Source: Avena insularis
Taxonomy: Eukaryota; Streptophyta; Magnoliopsida; Poales; Poaceae
NCBI GenBank assembly: GCA_023614405.1
Contig: CM042691.1
Coordinates: 179,152,927-179,216,926 of the forward strand
Direction: 5' to 3'
Length of the DNA: 64,000 nucleotides
Shown here: positions 46,765 to 60,300 of the stretch, piece by piece
How the letters are laid out: every line of letters begins with the position of its first letter
Position numbering within the stretch: position 1 is the stretch's first letter
Program-made: the position numbers and the translations under genes
Notes under the pieces: model-generated
The model's input: the letters and a program-made list of their open reading frames with translations, nothing else
The model's database searches: none
Told to the model about the DNA's origin: nothing

Positions 46765-48445
46765 ACAACGACTCAATAGTCAAGAATACAGATATACAAC
46801 ACAAAGATCCAAATCACCTTGAAAATGATACAACGCTCGAGTACGGACAATATGCAAATTGGGCTAAGAGACCTGAAGAATAACCAATGGCGTCCATAAC
46901 CCTACCCAGGCCTAGCCGGTAGGGTAACCCTGCTAACGACGACGATCTCAAACCTGCTAAACAAAAGGGGTGCCGACGAAGGGTAAAGGAAAAAAGAGAG
47001 CGGTCAGTACTGAGGCCAGTACACGACGAGTCTTAGAATTAGACGGCTCTCGCCTACATAGGTATGGTGGACTGAAGCGGCTGCGCAGCATGCACTAAAC
47101 AACTATAGAGACTCGGTACAACTATCGGCTATTAGAGAGAGATGAGAAAGATCTATTCGGATCCAACCTGATACTACCACCAAATATACCCATCCTAGTA
47201 TTTCGCTCTCGAGACCAAACGAGGAAGTCAAGCCGAGGAAACTCACACGGTTGGCAATTTTATTCATTCTTTCCATGTTGGTAATCCAACTTACTAGTTA
47301 TATTAGATACAAGTCAAATTATAACAATAAACTTTAGTTATAATTGTCTATGGTCGAGATACTGTGCTCCAAGTCATCCATAACCGCGGAATTAAAAAAT
47401 ATTTAACCCTACAGGGGTGCAGCAAATTTTCCACACGCACTTCGACCCGTGTTGCCAGATCAATTAACATACTTCCATCGATATGTCGGCGGGGCCTAGG
47501 ACAAGACGCTTTTCTAGACCCAAAGCAAGTACATGGGGGCCACCCCAATAAGCTACGCGTAACGAAGTCGGCCGAGCTCCAAAGACGGACCCAGAGGTTG
47601 CGAGATCGGCCAAGAGATTAGAGACCATAGGTATAATCCTCAGCATAACGACCCACATCTTAAACAGTACCGTAGTAAACGTTCATCGAGCAACAGATAA
47701 TAAATATGGCATAACATGGCATGAAAACTACAACAAGTTTGTGGCCCCCAATACAGTACTTTGAAATCAGGTACTAAGCCGATACGGGTGCCCACACACC
47801 CCACATGTGGTTAGCGCGCTCGGTCTCGGAACATGTGTTAAGAACTCAGGTCCTAGGTGGACACAAGTGAGCGGTTAACAACCAAATCTCAACTATTACC
47901 CACATGTGTCTCTTTATTAGTTATATACATTTTAATATTTAATTAACCAGCTGTAATTAAAACCACGATCATCTCCACCTTTATGAATATGCCAACCCCC
48001 AACATTAGTGTAACATCGACGATGCGAAGCAGCACCTAAGTAAGCGACTACGACTCGCAAGGCCAACTGTCTACTCAAACAACATGCAATAGGAGGTGTC
48101 CAAGACAATATAAAGGCTGCAGGAATATATAGAGGGGTACGGAATCTAATGCATCGCAACATAGATAGCAATAGATCAACGGGAGAAAGTAAAGACTATA
48201 AATATAAAATAGGTAGAAGGGGGGGGAATGCTCGCATGGAAACACTGCCGAAGGTTCATTCGAAGATTGAGTCGACACTCGCATCACCTAATCGGCCTAA
48301 TCCGTGAAGAAGCAATGCACTAGAAGAAATACTGGATGCACTATTTAAGATTACGGCAAAAGATCAGACATGATGCATGTATGATGTAAGACATGGCAAA
48401 GATGCGGTGCGACTAGGCAATATTAAGCGGAACCGGGTCCCTACA
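46577..48445. mobile_element. Solo gypsy-type LTR in element E
   Basis: 1869 bp, starting TGTAACACCCTCGG and ending GGGTCCCTACA, flanked by ATTAC (46572-46576) and ATTAT (48446-48450), a 5-bp duplication with one change. There is no primer site, polypurine tract or coding sequence next to it, so it is best read as a solo LTR left by recombination. The TGTA...TACA ends are typical of some grass gypsy families. Orientation is not certain. Confidence 0.75.
46726..46762. repeat. (TA)n microsatellite
   Basis: About 18 TA units inside the solo LTR. Confidence 0.95.
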
Positions 48446-51400
48446 ATTATTTAGATGGTTCATGTTGTTTAGATACCCCTCATTTTAAATGTTGTATTAA
48501 CAAAGTGAAATTATGTCATTGGTTCGCTACACAAATTTAAATACGGCCAATGTAAGTAAAAAAACTCACATATAGTCTCCATATTTAATTATGAGGTAAA
48601 TCGACAAATTACCCGAACCCATAAGATTTGCAATGCAAACATGGACGATTTTGATGCATACAAGATATATATGACAATTTATAAAATAGGGATGGGGTCT
48701 CACGGTTCGGATCGGTAGAGAGATAGACTTCGAATTGTTGTTGAAGTAGCGGAATTGGTCGATGCCATGGAAGTAGTCTCATCACAACCATCTTGATGCT
48801 CTCCAAGTCGACAAAGCCGAAGTCGTGGAAGTAACGGTCATGCCGGACTGATGTTCGGAGAGAGGTGTGGCAAAGGGGGCAAACTTAACGAAGTAGTGGC
48901 CTATTGAAAGGCATTGGACATATCAGGTGGAATAAACATGAGTATAAGATATGTGGATAATTTATCGAACACTTGGTGAACAGGCACATACGGACAGAAG
49001 ACATAGGACTGTTGCATCTGGGCACACAAAGGCAGAAAACAAAAAAGCTTCAGCTCCTTGGCGACGGGTTGAGACACTGCAGCGAGCTACTGAAGCCCTC
49101 CTGACAAAGGGAAAACGACAGAATCATGAGCGGACAAGGAAATTAGGAAAGTGGAGACTCGATGATCTGGCACTGCACACATACAAGTGAAAGGCAGGTG
49201 CAGACCGGCATGGACTACTGCTGCCGTTGCAAATAGGGCCGGCAGACGACGAGACGAGGCAGCGAGCGCGTCCCTGCGTGGTCGGAGGCTGGCGTTAACC
49301 CACTGCTGCTGTCGCTGGAACACAGGCACGCACGGTACAGGGGCCAAGCGCCCGATTTGGCGCGCGGTGGAGCTCATGCGGCGTGCACACGCGACCAATC
49401 AGGCTTCCTGTGGTGGCGATAGAATCTGGTGGATATGGATTTGTCTAGCTCGTTTGCATCTGGGAATAGGAAGCACTAGGTGACTGAGTGCATCGATGGG
49501 AATTTCTTAACACAAAGCGAAATGCGGCGCACGCCGGTAACAAGAAATTTGACGGGAATGGGGATTTTAGGAAGACTAGCAAAATGTCCCGCGTGTTACG
49601 TAGGCGACCCCTCCTTCTCATCTTGGTACCTCGCCGTCCTCCTGCCTCTCCTTCCTCAATCCTCGGCCGCCAGCCGCTCACCTCCAGGGCCCCAGCCATG
49701 CACCTCTCTCCGACGTCCGTCCAGAGATCCCCTCCTCTCTTCTGCAGGAGCATCATCCTCTTAATCTGATATCTCCTTTCATTCCATTCCAACACAGCCC
49801 TGTTGAATTATTTTGCCAATATATACTCCTTCTATTCAGTCCATGCAGTCCAACATAGCCCCTTTTAATGTTTTGCCGATCATCGGCACACACCCATCAA
49901 CTTTGTTGCTGACTGCTTGTCGACAGGAAAGTTTTGAACGCATATAAATTGGTGATATTTGTTGTACCCAAACGAGGTGGGACTATTTCCAAGAAATAAC
50001 CTCTTTTAAAATCTCGGTATGTAACACGCAGCAACCCAGCACCCTTGATGGGCCCAGATATACCAGCGCAGGAGGCCTATCTAAAGCAACAAGAGCCCAT
50101 CCACAGGCTTTTCTTGTTCCTTGTCTCTGTCCCTATCGCGTACGTACATCAGGAGGTATCCAGCGCTGGAGGTCGCCGTGACCATGGCCGGCTGCGCTCA
50201 AGCACCTCGCCGGAACATAGCCATATGCCCGTGCGATTGCACTGCGACAGAAAAATACACGTAACTTTAAAAAAAGAAAAAATACATATGCATGTGCACA
50301 CAAGATCTGAGAGAAAGAACACATATGCAAGATCTCAGAGAAAAACACGGGCACACACGTGTATCTCTTGATCCCCTTTCTCTCACCTGACGGTTGACGA
50401 TGCCAGTGCCACCGACCATTTTTCGCAGCCACACACCAGCGAGGCTCGGGCCTGGTCTCTTCCACCAATTTCCCACCACATTCGCCTGCGCCTAAGCGTG
50501 TGACCTAACAACACTAATTTCGTATTTTGCAGTTTGGACCACTACCGACCACATCTGCCATCGCCGATAATATTTTAGTCGATGTGTCTTCAGGACATAC
50601 ATGGCGTGCTCGGAATACTTTCTCCGCTCATGGCTTTAGCTAGGCCCCGGTAAATGTGTGCCAATGTCATTAGAGTCATGTGTCGCCACGCTAGCCGACC
50701 CTATAGTCGAGTAGCGGAAAAGGAAGAAAGTTCAATTTTTTCATTTTATGTTTGGTCTCTCCTTCTATTATTAATTATTTTTAAAACATGTATATTTGTC
50801 TAGATACAGCGAATCTAGACAAATCTAATCAACTAATTTCAGTTAAAAAGAGTACTATATATTTAAAAATAGAGTATTATTGTAGAAATTTTCTGCATGA
50901 TTATGATGTGGAGGTGGTAGCTTCCGTTGCATTGCCACCCCTTTAGCACCATACATTGCCAGCAGACCAAGTATATGACCGTCGTATGTATATTTAATTA
51001 ATCCACAAATAACCTCTTCGTTTCTGATTCAATTACGCAGCAACACCTCACGAGCACCAAGAGCCAGGGGTACCAAGCCTGGACGCATACACCGTCCCTT
51101 TGCTCAACCTCTGTCGTCATTGGTCGCTCTTAAGCCGCGTCTATGCGCGCCTACATTGGCCGCACCTAACACTCACCGGCACAATTCCGTTCTATCTCAT
51201 TGAGCTTCTTGCTTGGCTTGTTAACAGCTAATTTTTAAAAGTATATAAACTAGTAAAATTTGTTTTAAGGAAGCAACGTGCTACTATTCGGCAAGGGTTC
51301 GGGACAGCGAGATAGCTAAGCGGGTCAAATTGTCAAACACAGAACTTTAAAAAAAAGGCGAACGGGCCTCATTTGTTTAATCCATGGAGAATTATCAGGC

Positions 51401-52928
51401 CTGCTACCGACATGAAAATGTCCCAACTTACCAACTATCAGTACCAAGTGCGTACGAGCTTTTTTTTAGGGACCAAGTGCGTACGAGCTTTTTCTTTCCT
51501 GAAACATTTTTTTGGGTGAGCTATTCTTTTGTGCAACGTTTTTTGCACGCGACTGCTTTTTTTTCTTTAACTTACAGGTCGCGTAGCTTGTAATAGTGGT
51601 TTAGTGAGAAGGTAAATTGGTCCAAAAAAAAAGTGAGCTTTTTTTTAGGGACCAAGTGCGTACGAGCTTTTTCTTTCAAACATTTTTTTGGGTGAGCTAT
51701 TCTTTTGTGAAACGTTTTTTTGCACGCGGCTGCTTTTTTTTCTTTAACTTACAGGTCGCGTAGCTTGTAATAGTGGTTTAGTGAGAAGGTAAACTGGACA
51801 AAAAAGTGTTGGACCAAGAGAAATACTTCATACTTTATTATTAGGTACGATGAGAGGGGGATTTCAGATTTAGATTTGGACAGATTTGAGGCTATGATTT
51901 GATAAGGAAAAGGGATTGGCGTATTTATATAGTCCAAAGTAGACTATATGGGGCTATTTTGGGCCAAAATTTTAGACGGGCCTTTTGCCTATTTTTATTT
52001 ATATTAAGCAAAATTCTTTATATTTATACACATACTAAAAACATATTGTTTGAATTTGTTTTAAAAAGGAGTATACATGGAAGAAAAGATTGCAGCAAGT
52101 TAAAACAAAACCTTCCAATAAAAGGAAAAGAGATTATATTCAAGTAATAAGAGACAAGATCGAGATAGAAAAGGATTAGGAAGAGAATATAAATGAAGGC
52201 ACGAGAAAATTTTAAGACCACAAGGAGTGATATAAGAGAAAGGAAGATCAAGAGATCAAGATGGGTGGTTGTTGTAGCATTATAAAAAATGGAGGAATTA
52301 GAATTAGCAATATGGGTCCGAGCAAAGATGGGAGAAATAAAAATATGAAGAACAATAGAAATAGAGGCACATGGAAGAAATAGAGGATCAAGAACACATG
52401 TTGGCTTGGGTTCAATCCGACAAGAATAAATAAAATCAAGCCAAACATGGTGCAAATGAATGATTTAGAAGTATAATAGAAGGAATAGAAGTAATGGATG
52501 GTCACAAGAGATAAAAGGATCCACACATGGTCATATGTCATGATTTAAGCAAGACCAAAGCAAATAGAATCCATATGGCATATATGTGGTAGAATTAGAG
52601 CAAAAGTAATATAAGATATGTTAAGGCATGTTCGTAGATTGAATGAATTCAAGAGATATGCCCACAACTCAAATTGGGCATTATGACAAGAATAAAATAT
52701 CAAGACTCAAAACCAACTGGATATTATGGTTCCAACACATGGCACCAACTAGAATTGAAATAGAGGGAGAGGTAAAATATAAGTACCCAAATAGAAAAGG
52801 TACAAATGCAATTTATCGAGAATCAAATACAAGTGAAACAATTTAATTATATGTCCCATGCAAGATGATGTTATGATGATGCAAGAAAATAAAATAACAA
52901 GAAATTTTCTAGTTGGTGATTTCCCGGA
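48446..52928. other. Unexplained 4.5-kb region between the solo LTR and gag of element E
   Basis: No recognised coding domain on either strand. GC-rich patches (49180-49400, 49560-49770, 50010-50250, 51040-51200) alternate with AT-rich DNA. Two patches share the pattern (A/G)(C/T)ATATAAA(T/C)T(G/A)GT(G/A)(A/G)(T/A)ATTTGTT (49940, 51240). The 3' part (from about 52000) is purine-rich on the plus strand and runs smoothly into gag, so it is probably true element E leader. The middle may be one or more unrecognised insertions or captured genic DNA. Confidence 0.4.
51456..51807 (+). repeat. Tandem duplication, about 179 bp x 2
   Basis: Copies start GAGCTTTTTTTTAGGGACC at 51456 and 51635 and include TTGGGTGAGCTATTCTTTTG and GGTCGCGTAGCTTGTAATAG in both. 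They differ by a few bases, so the duplication is fairly recent relative to its surroundings. Confidence 0.92.
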
Positions 52929-53899
52929 GTGCTACAATTACCACCACCACCAATAAGGTCATTAATGGAGAAAAATTTCATGCAATACATGCAGGAATCC
53001 CAGAACAAATTCATGGAAGAATTGTTGGGACGAGCTGGAAACACTAGAGCACATGAATATGGAGGAGTGAGTCTTTCTGATTTCAGAATGCAAAACTGTT
53101 ACCTTTTGCATCAGCCCCAGAACCAATGGATGCAGAGGATTGGTTAGCAGACACAGATAGAAAGTTGAAAACTGTAGGATGCAATGATGAGGAAAAGTTA
53201 AGGTATGCAACACATCTCTTGACCGAACCTGCAGCATCGTGGTGGGAGAATCAGCTAACAATGCAACTTCCAGGAAGGGAGTACAACTGGGAGGAGTTCA
53301 AGCAAAGATTACGTGAGTATCATGTTCCAAAAACTGTGATGGAGTTGAAGCGCAGAGAGTTTGAGGATCTTCAGCAAGGTTATAACAGCGTCATGAAGTA
53401 CATCCGTGAGTTCAGTCAATTATCTCGTTATGCTGAGGATGTAGTGAACACCGAGGAAAAGAGGAAGAAACGCTTTCTGCGTGGTTTAAATCCATTTGTG
53501 AAGATGCAGTTGAGGCTGGAAAATAAGCAGACTTTCCAAAAATGACTTGATGCAGCCATAACGTTTGAGGATGATGACAAGAATGTCCAAGAGGACCGAA
53601 GGAAGAGAGCAAAGAAGGAAACAAAAAGGATTCAGGCAAGTAAACCTAAACCCAGGTTGGAGTTCAAACCAAGGAATCAACCCTTCAATGACAACAATAA
53701 CAACCCCAATCAGAGCACAAATGCTACTAGAAGAAATGTCATATGCCACAATTGTAAGCTTCCAGGACACATTAGTCAGGATTGCAGGAAACCAGTGATT
53801 ATTTGTTATGGTTGTGGTCAAAAGGGTCATATCAAACCAAAATGCCCAAGCAAACCACTGGGTGGTTGGCCCACGAAAGGTGGAGGACAAGCAACCTAA
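52929..53899 (+). pseudogene. Gag of element E with two zinc knuckles
   Basis: Opening text is MEKNFMQYMQESQNKFMEEL (possible ATG at 52965), then a frameshift near 53115. Capsid-like text follows: EDWLADTDRKLKTVGCNDEE, TEPAASWWENQL and FRQRLRE-type helices. An in-frame TGA lies at 53543-53545. Two CCHC knuckles follow, CHNCKLPGHISQDC and CYGCGQKGHIKPKC, both with all ligands. A stop at 53897-53899 marks a frame change into protease. Confidence 0.86.
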
Positions 53900-54350
53900 C
53901 AAGGGAGGAAATTTTGTCAAGAACAATAATGGAAAAAGGAGCAAGCCTACTAGAAAGCTGAACTGTGCAACTTTGGAGGAGGTGGATAATTCCGAGGATG
54001 CAGTGATAGGTACGCTCAACATCCTTACCAATCCCGCAAAAGTTTTATTTGATACGGGTGCAACTACTTCCTTCATATCTGAAGAATTCCGTGATAAATT
54101 CGGGATTAGAAGGCCAATGTTAGCAAAACCTATGACCGTAGTGACGGCCCGGGGAAATGTAGTGGTACGCCACATTAAGCAAGATCAAGTTATCTTGATC
54201 TGTGGCTATACATATTTCTTGGACCTATATGTAATTCCATTAAAGGGAATTGCAGTGGTGCTGGGTATGGATTGGATGAGTGGACATGGAGCTCAGATAA
54301 ATTGTGAAGATAAAATTGTTTCGATCAAGTCTCCAAGTGAAGGAAGGTAG
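53900..54350 (+). pseudogene. Protease of element E
   Basis: The retropepsin active site is D-T-G-A in KVLFDTGATTSFISEEF, and the flap/hydrophobic region includes VVLGMDWMSGHGAQINC. The open frame runs 53808-54350. It is out of frame with gag before it and RT after it. Confidence 0.86.
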
Positions 54351-54379
54351 TATATCAGGCGGACAAACATAGTCATATC

Positions 54380-56084
54380 ATGGTATATCTTCAATTGAAC
54401 TCAATGAAGGAGGTTAAGTTGAAGGATATCCTAGTAGTAAATGACTTCGAAGATGTTTTTTCGGCAGAACTACCAGGAATTCCACCTGATCAGGAAATAG
54501 AATTCACTATTGACCTGATACCTGGTACAACACCAATAGCCCAAGCACCATATAAAATGGGTCCAAAAGAGTTAAAAGATCTTAAAGAACAAATTGATGA
54601 GTTATACAATAAAGGATTTATTCAGGAGAGTGTATCTCCATGGGGAACTCCAGTGATTTTCGTGGATAAACGAGACGGAGGATGAAGGATGTGTGGAGGA
54701 TTACAAAAATCTCAACAACGTCACCATCAAGAATAAGTATCCATTGCCAAGAATTCAAGATCTATTTTATCAAGTCAAAGGAGCTAGAGTATTTTCCAAT
54801 ATTGATTTGAGGTCAGGATACCATCAGATAAAAATCAAACCTGAAGATGTTCCCAAGACAGCATTTGTGTCGAGGTATGGTCATCATGAGTATCTTGTTG
54901 TACCTTTTGGATTGACCAATGCACCAGCAATCTTCATCAATTTGATGAACAAAATCTTCATGCCTTATTTAGACAAGTTTGTCATAGTGTTCATTGATGA
55001 TATTTTGATATATTCAAAAGATAAAGAAGAGCATGCAGATCATTTAAGGATAGCATTGCAAATCCTAAGATAACACCAGCTATATGCTAAATTTAGCAAG
55101 TGTGAATTCTGGTTGGACAAGGTAGAATTCCTTGGTCATGTGATTAATAAGGATGGAATTGCAGTAAATCCGTCCAAAGTTCAATCAATGTTGGAATGGA
55201 ATGCACCAACTAATGTGAAGCAAATTCGAGGTTTCTTAGGCATGGCAGGCTATTATAGGAGATTCATTGAAGGTTTTTCCAAAATAGCTGAACCAATGAC
55301 TAAATTGCTAAGGAAGAATACACCATTCATATGCGATGAGAGGTGCGAAGCAAGTTTTCAGGGGTTGAAAACCAGACTAACTACCGTACCAATCTTAGTA
55401 GTCCCTGAAACAGGAAAGGATTACACAGTATATTGTTATACATTCAAGGAAGGATTGGGATGTGTGTTAATGAAAGATCGTAAGGTTATTTCTTATGGAT
55501 CTAGACAAAAGAAACCACTTGAAGTTAATTATCCAACTCATCATTTGGAATTAGCAGCAGTAGTATTTGCTTTAAAAGGATGGAGGCATTTTCTCTATGT
55601 AGCAAGGTGTGAATTATACACTGACAATAAAAGTCTCAAATACTTCTTCACTCAAAAGGAATGGATTATGAGACATAAGCGTTGGTTGCAGTTAATCAAA
55701 GATTATGATCTAACAATCAATTATACTCCTAGAAAATCCAATGTTGTAGAAGATGCTTTAAGCCGAAAGAGCACAGATACTCAAACCATCAATAGAGAAC
55801 AACCAAAAGATCTACAAATGGATTTGGAAAGATTGGAAGTACAATTCATAAGTACAAAAGTTCTTGGAGGATTAGCTATGATGAGAGTAGTGGAAGAACA
55901 GAGTAGTGATCTTCGGAATGAAATTTTTAGGCATCAAAGTGAAGATACTTTTATTGCTAAAGAGCTAAGAAGAATCTCTCAAGGTCAAACATCAGCTTTT
56001 CACCTAGGAGATTACGGATATTTATGGTTCCAAAACCGTCTTTGTGTACCAGATGTACCAGAGATTCGACAAGTAATACTCTGA
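54380..56084 (+). pseudogene. Reverse transcriptase and RNase H of element E
   Basis: RT starts KDILVVNDFEDVFSAELPGI and IAQAPYKMGPKELKDLKEQI. TGA at 54683-54685 and a small deletion disrupt the frame at RMC. It continues with [16 protein letters not shown], the Asp in [23 protein letters not shown] and FIDD. TAA at 55071-55073 follows. After it come [32 protein letters not shown] and RNase H ([11 protein letters not shown]). TGA at 56082-56084 ends the frame before integrase. Confidence 0.9.
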
Positions 56085-57366
56085 GAAGCACATGAAACAC
56101 CATACTCAATACATCCAAGAAGTAAAAAATGTACATGGATTTGAAGGAATTATTTTGGTGTAATAACATGAAAAGGGACATTCCAAAATATATTTCTGAA
56201 TGCCATACATGCCAAAGAGTAAAAGCAGAACATCAAAGTCCAACAGTACCATTACAACCCTTTGAAATTCTAGAATGGAAGTGGGAAGAAATTGGTATGG
56301 ATTTTATCACAGGATTATCCATGACACCCAAGCGGAAGGATATGATATGGGTGATTGTGGATAGGTTCACAAAAAGTGCACATTTCATTCCAGTAAATCA
56401 AAAGGATAATGTCGATAAGTTAGTGGAAATATATGTCAAAGAAATAGTGAGTAAGCACGGAGTACCCAAGAAGATCGTATCAGATAGAGGATATGTGTTT
56501 ACTTCAGCATTTTGGAAACAATTACATGAAGCACTTGGCTCAAAGTTAGATTTAAGTATAACCTATCATCTAGAGACTGGATGCCATACATAAAGAACTA
56601 ATCAAATATTAGAAGACATGCTAGAGCTTGTGCATTATATTTTTGAGGTTCATGGAAAGGTCATCTACCTTTGGCAGAATTCTCGTACAACAATAGCTAT
56701 CAAAGTAGTATCAAGGCAGCACCATACCAAGTACTTTATGGGAGAAAGTGTCGATCACCAATATGTTGGTATGAACCTGGTAGTAGCAAGGAATTTGCAC
56801 CAGACTATATCAAAGAGAAGCAAGATATCATAGATATTATTAGAGGTCGATTGAAGATAGATCAAAGTCGATAGAAGAGTTATGTAGATCAAAGTCGAAG
56901 ATCATGGCATACAAAAGTGGGGGATATGGTATATCTCAAAGTAAGTACAATGAAGGGAGTTAAGAGATTCAGAGTTAAAGGAAAACTGAGTCCAAGATAT
57001 ATTGGACCATTCAAGATAATGAGTTAGAATAGAACAATAGCTTATGCTCTAGAGTTACCAAAAAGACCGGTTCAAGTTCATAATGTTATCCATGTGTCAC
57101 AACTTCGGAAATGTCTTAAAGTTCAAGATGATGCAATCACACATCAAGAGATAGAGTTACACGCAGACTTGAATTATGTTGAGAAACCCTGCAAAATTCT
57201 GGAAGAGAACTGGAAGAGATTGAGAAACATGGCAATCAAATACTGCAAAGTACAATGGGAACATCATCCAAAGCGAGAAGCCACCTGGGATAAAGAGGAT
57301 GATCTAAGAGAAGCATATCCAGAACTATTCAGGTATACATCAGCAAACTTTGGGATAGAGTTTTAA
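56085..57366 (+). pseudogene. Integrase and chromodomain tail of element E
   Basis: The zinc region is partial (CHTCQRVKAEHQ). The core has GMDFITGL and VSDRGYVF (both Asp). The position expected for the catalytic Glu is TAA (56591-56593), immediately before RTNQILEDML. After further shifts, SYNNSYQSSIKAAPYQVLYG, VYLKVSTMKGVKRF and GKLSPRYIGPFKI lead to a chromodomain-like end: IKYCKVQWEHHPKREATWDK, stop at 57364-57366. The chromodomain would direct insertion to particular chromatin. Stops also lie at 56872 and 57025. Confidence 0.87.
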
Positions 57367-57368
57367 TT

Positions 57369-57381
57369 AAGGGGGGAAGTC
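57369..57381 (+). other. Polypurine tract of element E
   Basis: AAGGGGGGAAGTC directly precedes the TGTAACAACCC start of the 3' LTR. Confidence 0.85.
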
Positions 57382-60300
57382 TGTAACAACCCAGCATTTA
57401 GGAACCAACGAAGGGTAGAAATAGGAATATGATCATTTGCATGCATTCATCTATAAAATATGGGTAAATTTTTCGGCAAACAAACACCTAAAGAGATCAG
57501 AATTTCTTTCACTATCTAGAGGTAAGATTAGCTCTTCATAGTGATTGCTATAAATTTTGGCATGACCTTTAGTAATTAATAAGTTTTGGGGGGAACAATT
57601 TAAATTCAAATTTGATATTTAAATGATTTGGAAAAGAGTTGAAAATTAGAAGTTACTAATATTAAATTGTTATCTAAAATGATTTAGTAATATTGGTTGA
57701 TCATATTAAAGATATATTAAACATTAATAAGAATGTAAGACAAGGAAATTTAAAAGAAATGAATTCTTACTTCTTTTCTTTATTTCATAAACAATATTAC
57801 AAAAGGGAGACAAATATCTCAAACAAGAGTACTACAAGAACTAAATTACAATGAAATAAAACTTTATTAAATCATAAGAATATAATTACAAGATTCTTTA
57901 CAAAATAATAAATAGAAAATTACAATAAAAACCTAGACTACCTATCTACTTCTATATTAAATCTTGAGCATCCAGATCCTTGTTCCTACAGAATATAATA
58001 AAAATAAACAAAAAAAGAAATAAGTTGTTAGTGGGTTATTTTTACTCCTAGTGGAGAACAGTATGGTGTACTGTTCTTATTACCTCATTGAGTAAGTTAA
58101 AAAGGGGAAAATTTCACCAAAATATAATATATGTATGTTAAAGCAAATAACTTCAGGTCATCATCACTAGCTCAATTGAAGGGGCAAGTTTCACCAAGAC
58201 AGTAATTAGTAGGAGGATAAGAACTGAAAATAAATTCACTTGAGCTGATCCAAAGGAGCCCAAATAGTAAAGCAGCTTACACCCCAAACTACATGCAATG
58301 TGCTATCGACCTACAGAGAGTAAGAGAGTGAGATAAAGCCACACTCGGCACAGCAAAAACCAGTTTTGCTCAATCACAGCCATAGTTCTATCTCAAGAAC
58401 ACACACAACACTACCACTTGCCAGATATGCACCAGATCAAGCAACCATTCACCAAAACAATCCACCAAGAAACCATCCAAGATGGTCACCTAATGGAGAG
58501 GGTGGAATAGGCGGAAAGCAAGGTCAAGCAGCCATCCACAAGAGCTAGGAGGAGCATGACCAGTACCAGGAGGTGCATAACAAGGTCCAGGGGATGATCA
58601 AGCCACCAAGATCAAGCTAGCAAGATAAACCAGCACAACACCAACACCAACACCAACAATCAAGCTGTGTGGTGAGTCCATACAAAACCATCACATGATA
58701 AATCTTACTCAAATTATCAGATCATGTGTTGTTTCATATAAAATCTTCTCAGAAAAGCACCCAAGTGGGGTGTATCCATAATAGAAGAAAATAAACAAAA
58801 CTAACAATCAATCTTTGCAAACCACACTAATATCTCAGCTTGTGCATCACTGATCTTGGATAATAATCCCTATTTTTCCAACCAAATATACAAGTAGCCT
58901 TAAATAAATATTTCTAGGCACATTTATTCAATAGTAACACCTTAGAAATCATTTCATTATAAGAATGCATCTGAAAGAGTAAGGATCTATTATATTGTCA
59001 TTCCAAGAGGCTATCAAATTAATTCCCAAGCAATGAAGTGGTTATACTTGGAGATGATCCACCAAAAATTACTGAGGAATGGAAGCAGTAGATAAAAATA
59101 ATTTCTTTTTACAAAAGCCTTTCCTCAGACCAGCATCACATGATAAATAAAATCAATAGGCATCATGGGCTAATATATCGAGTAGAGTTTTTCAACTCTT
59201 AATAACACCAAGCCACTCTAGAACAAAGATAGAAAATATCCCAGTACTAGAATAAACTCTTGTGTACCATTCCAAGGAAGGTGTCACAAAGATTTATTCT
59301 AACCAAGCAAATTCTACACAAAGATTTCATAGTCAAACTCTTTCAAGAAGTTATTCAATCATCTTCCTAATCTAGCAATTAAGAATCTTTTTTGTTTCAT
59401 AAAGAAACTATCAATAGAGGCATCAATAGATTTTGCACAGGATGCCAATTACATGTTCCGGTATTGGAACAAGTTAACCATCACCAATAGCTAGATATCA
59501 ATCTTGATCAGAGCCATAGCACCATCAATATTACAATTGACAGTAATCTAATTTTAGACAAGAATTCATCTAACAGGGTCACTGTATCAATTCCAACTCC
59601 ACAAATAGTCAGTAATTCTGCATAGTCCGGTTACCACAAGCCACTGATGAATCAATTCCTATCTTTAATAATCAACACATAGGGGTAGAACCCTAACAGA
59701 GCGGATAAACCCTAATTAAGGATTCCTCATTAGAAGCACACAGAGGCCAGCAAAAGAGATAGAGGGGAAGCATAAGAACATACCCAAGGTCCTCGCTAGG
59801 TTATATAACAGGAAGCAGGGTGGCCGGCGATGAGGTCCACAGCGGCACTAGGATCACTCGAAGGCGCTTCAACCCGCGGCTAGCCATGGAAGAGGCGGCT
59901 ACAACAGCATGTGCAAACCTAGCAGCACCACAGGGCCACCAGGAACATGACACAACACCACCAGTAGCGGCGGACCGCCAACCACCAAACCCTAGGGTTC
60001 GGGGTGGAGACAAAATGGCCAGGAGAGAGGCCAAGAGTCAAATTGGACAGGACCAGTCGACGGAGCAGCCTCGATAACCTCGACACTTACCACAGCGGCA
60101 GCCGGTGAAGCTCGAGAAGGTCGGAATCGCGCGCCAACAACGACGGCAACACGACACCGCAGGGAGACTGGAGATAGGAGAGTCGCGAGTGAGAGGGGTG
60201 AGCGGGGCGAGTACTAGGCCAACACAGTCTAGTACCCCCTAATGGAGCGGGTTTGACCAGCCCAAGTGGGTCGAGTCGGGCTGGGTCGGCCCAATGGGCT

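Noticed and set aside
49480..49795. Overlapping frames on both strands at 49480-49795 as a small host gene
   Set aside because: Three frames overlap over a GC-rich patch and none shows a domain, intron structure or promoter. I kept the region as unexplained.
59820..60077. 85-codon frame in E's 3' LTR as a gene
   Set aside because: A similar but disrupted frame is in the 5' LTR (38099-38317), as expected for repeated non-coding LTR sequence. No known domain is present.
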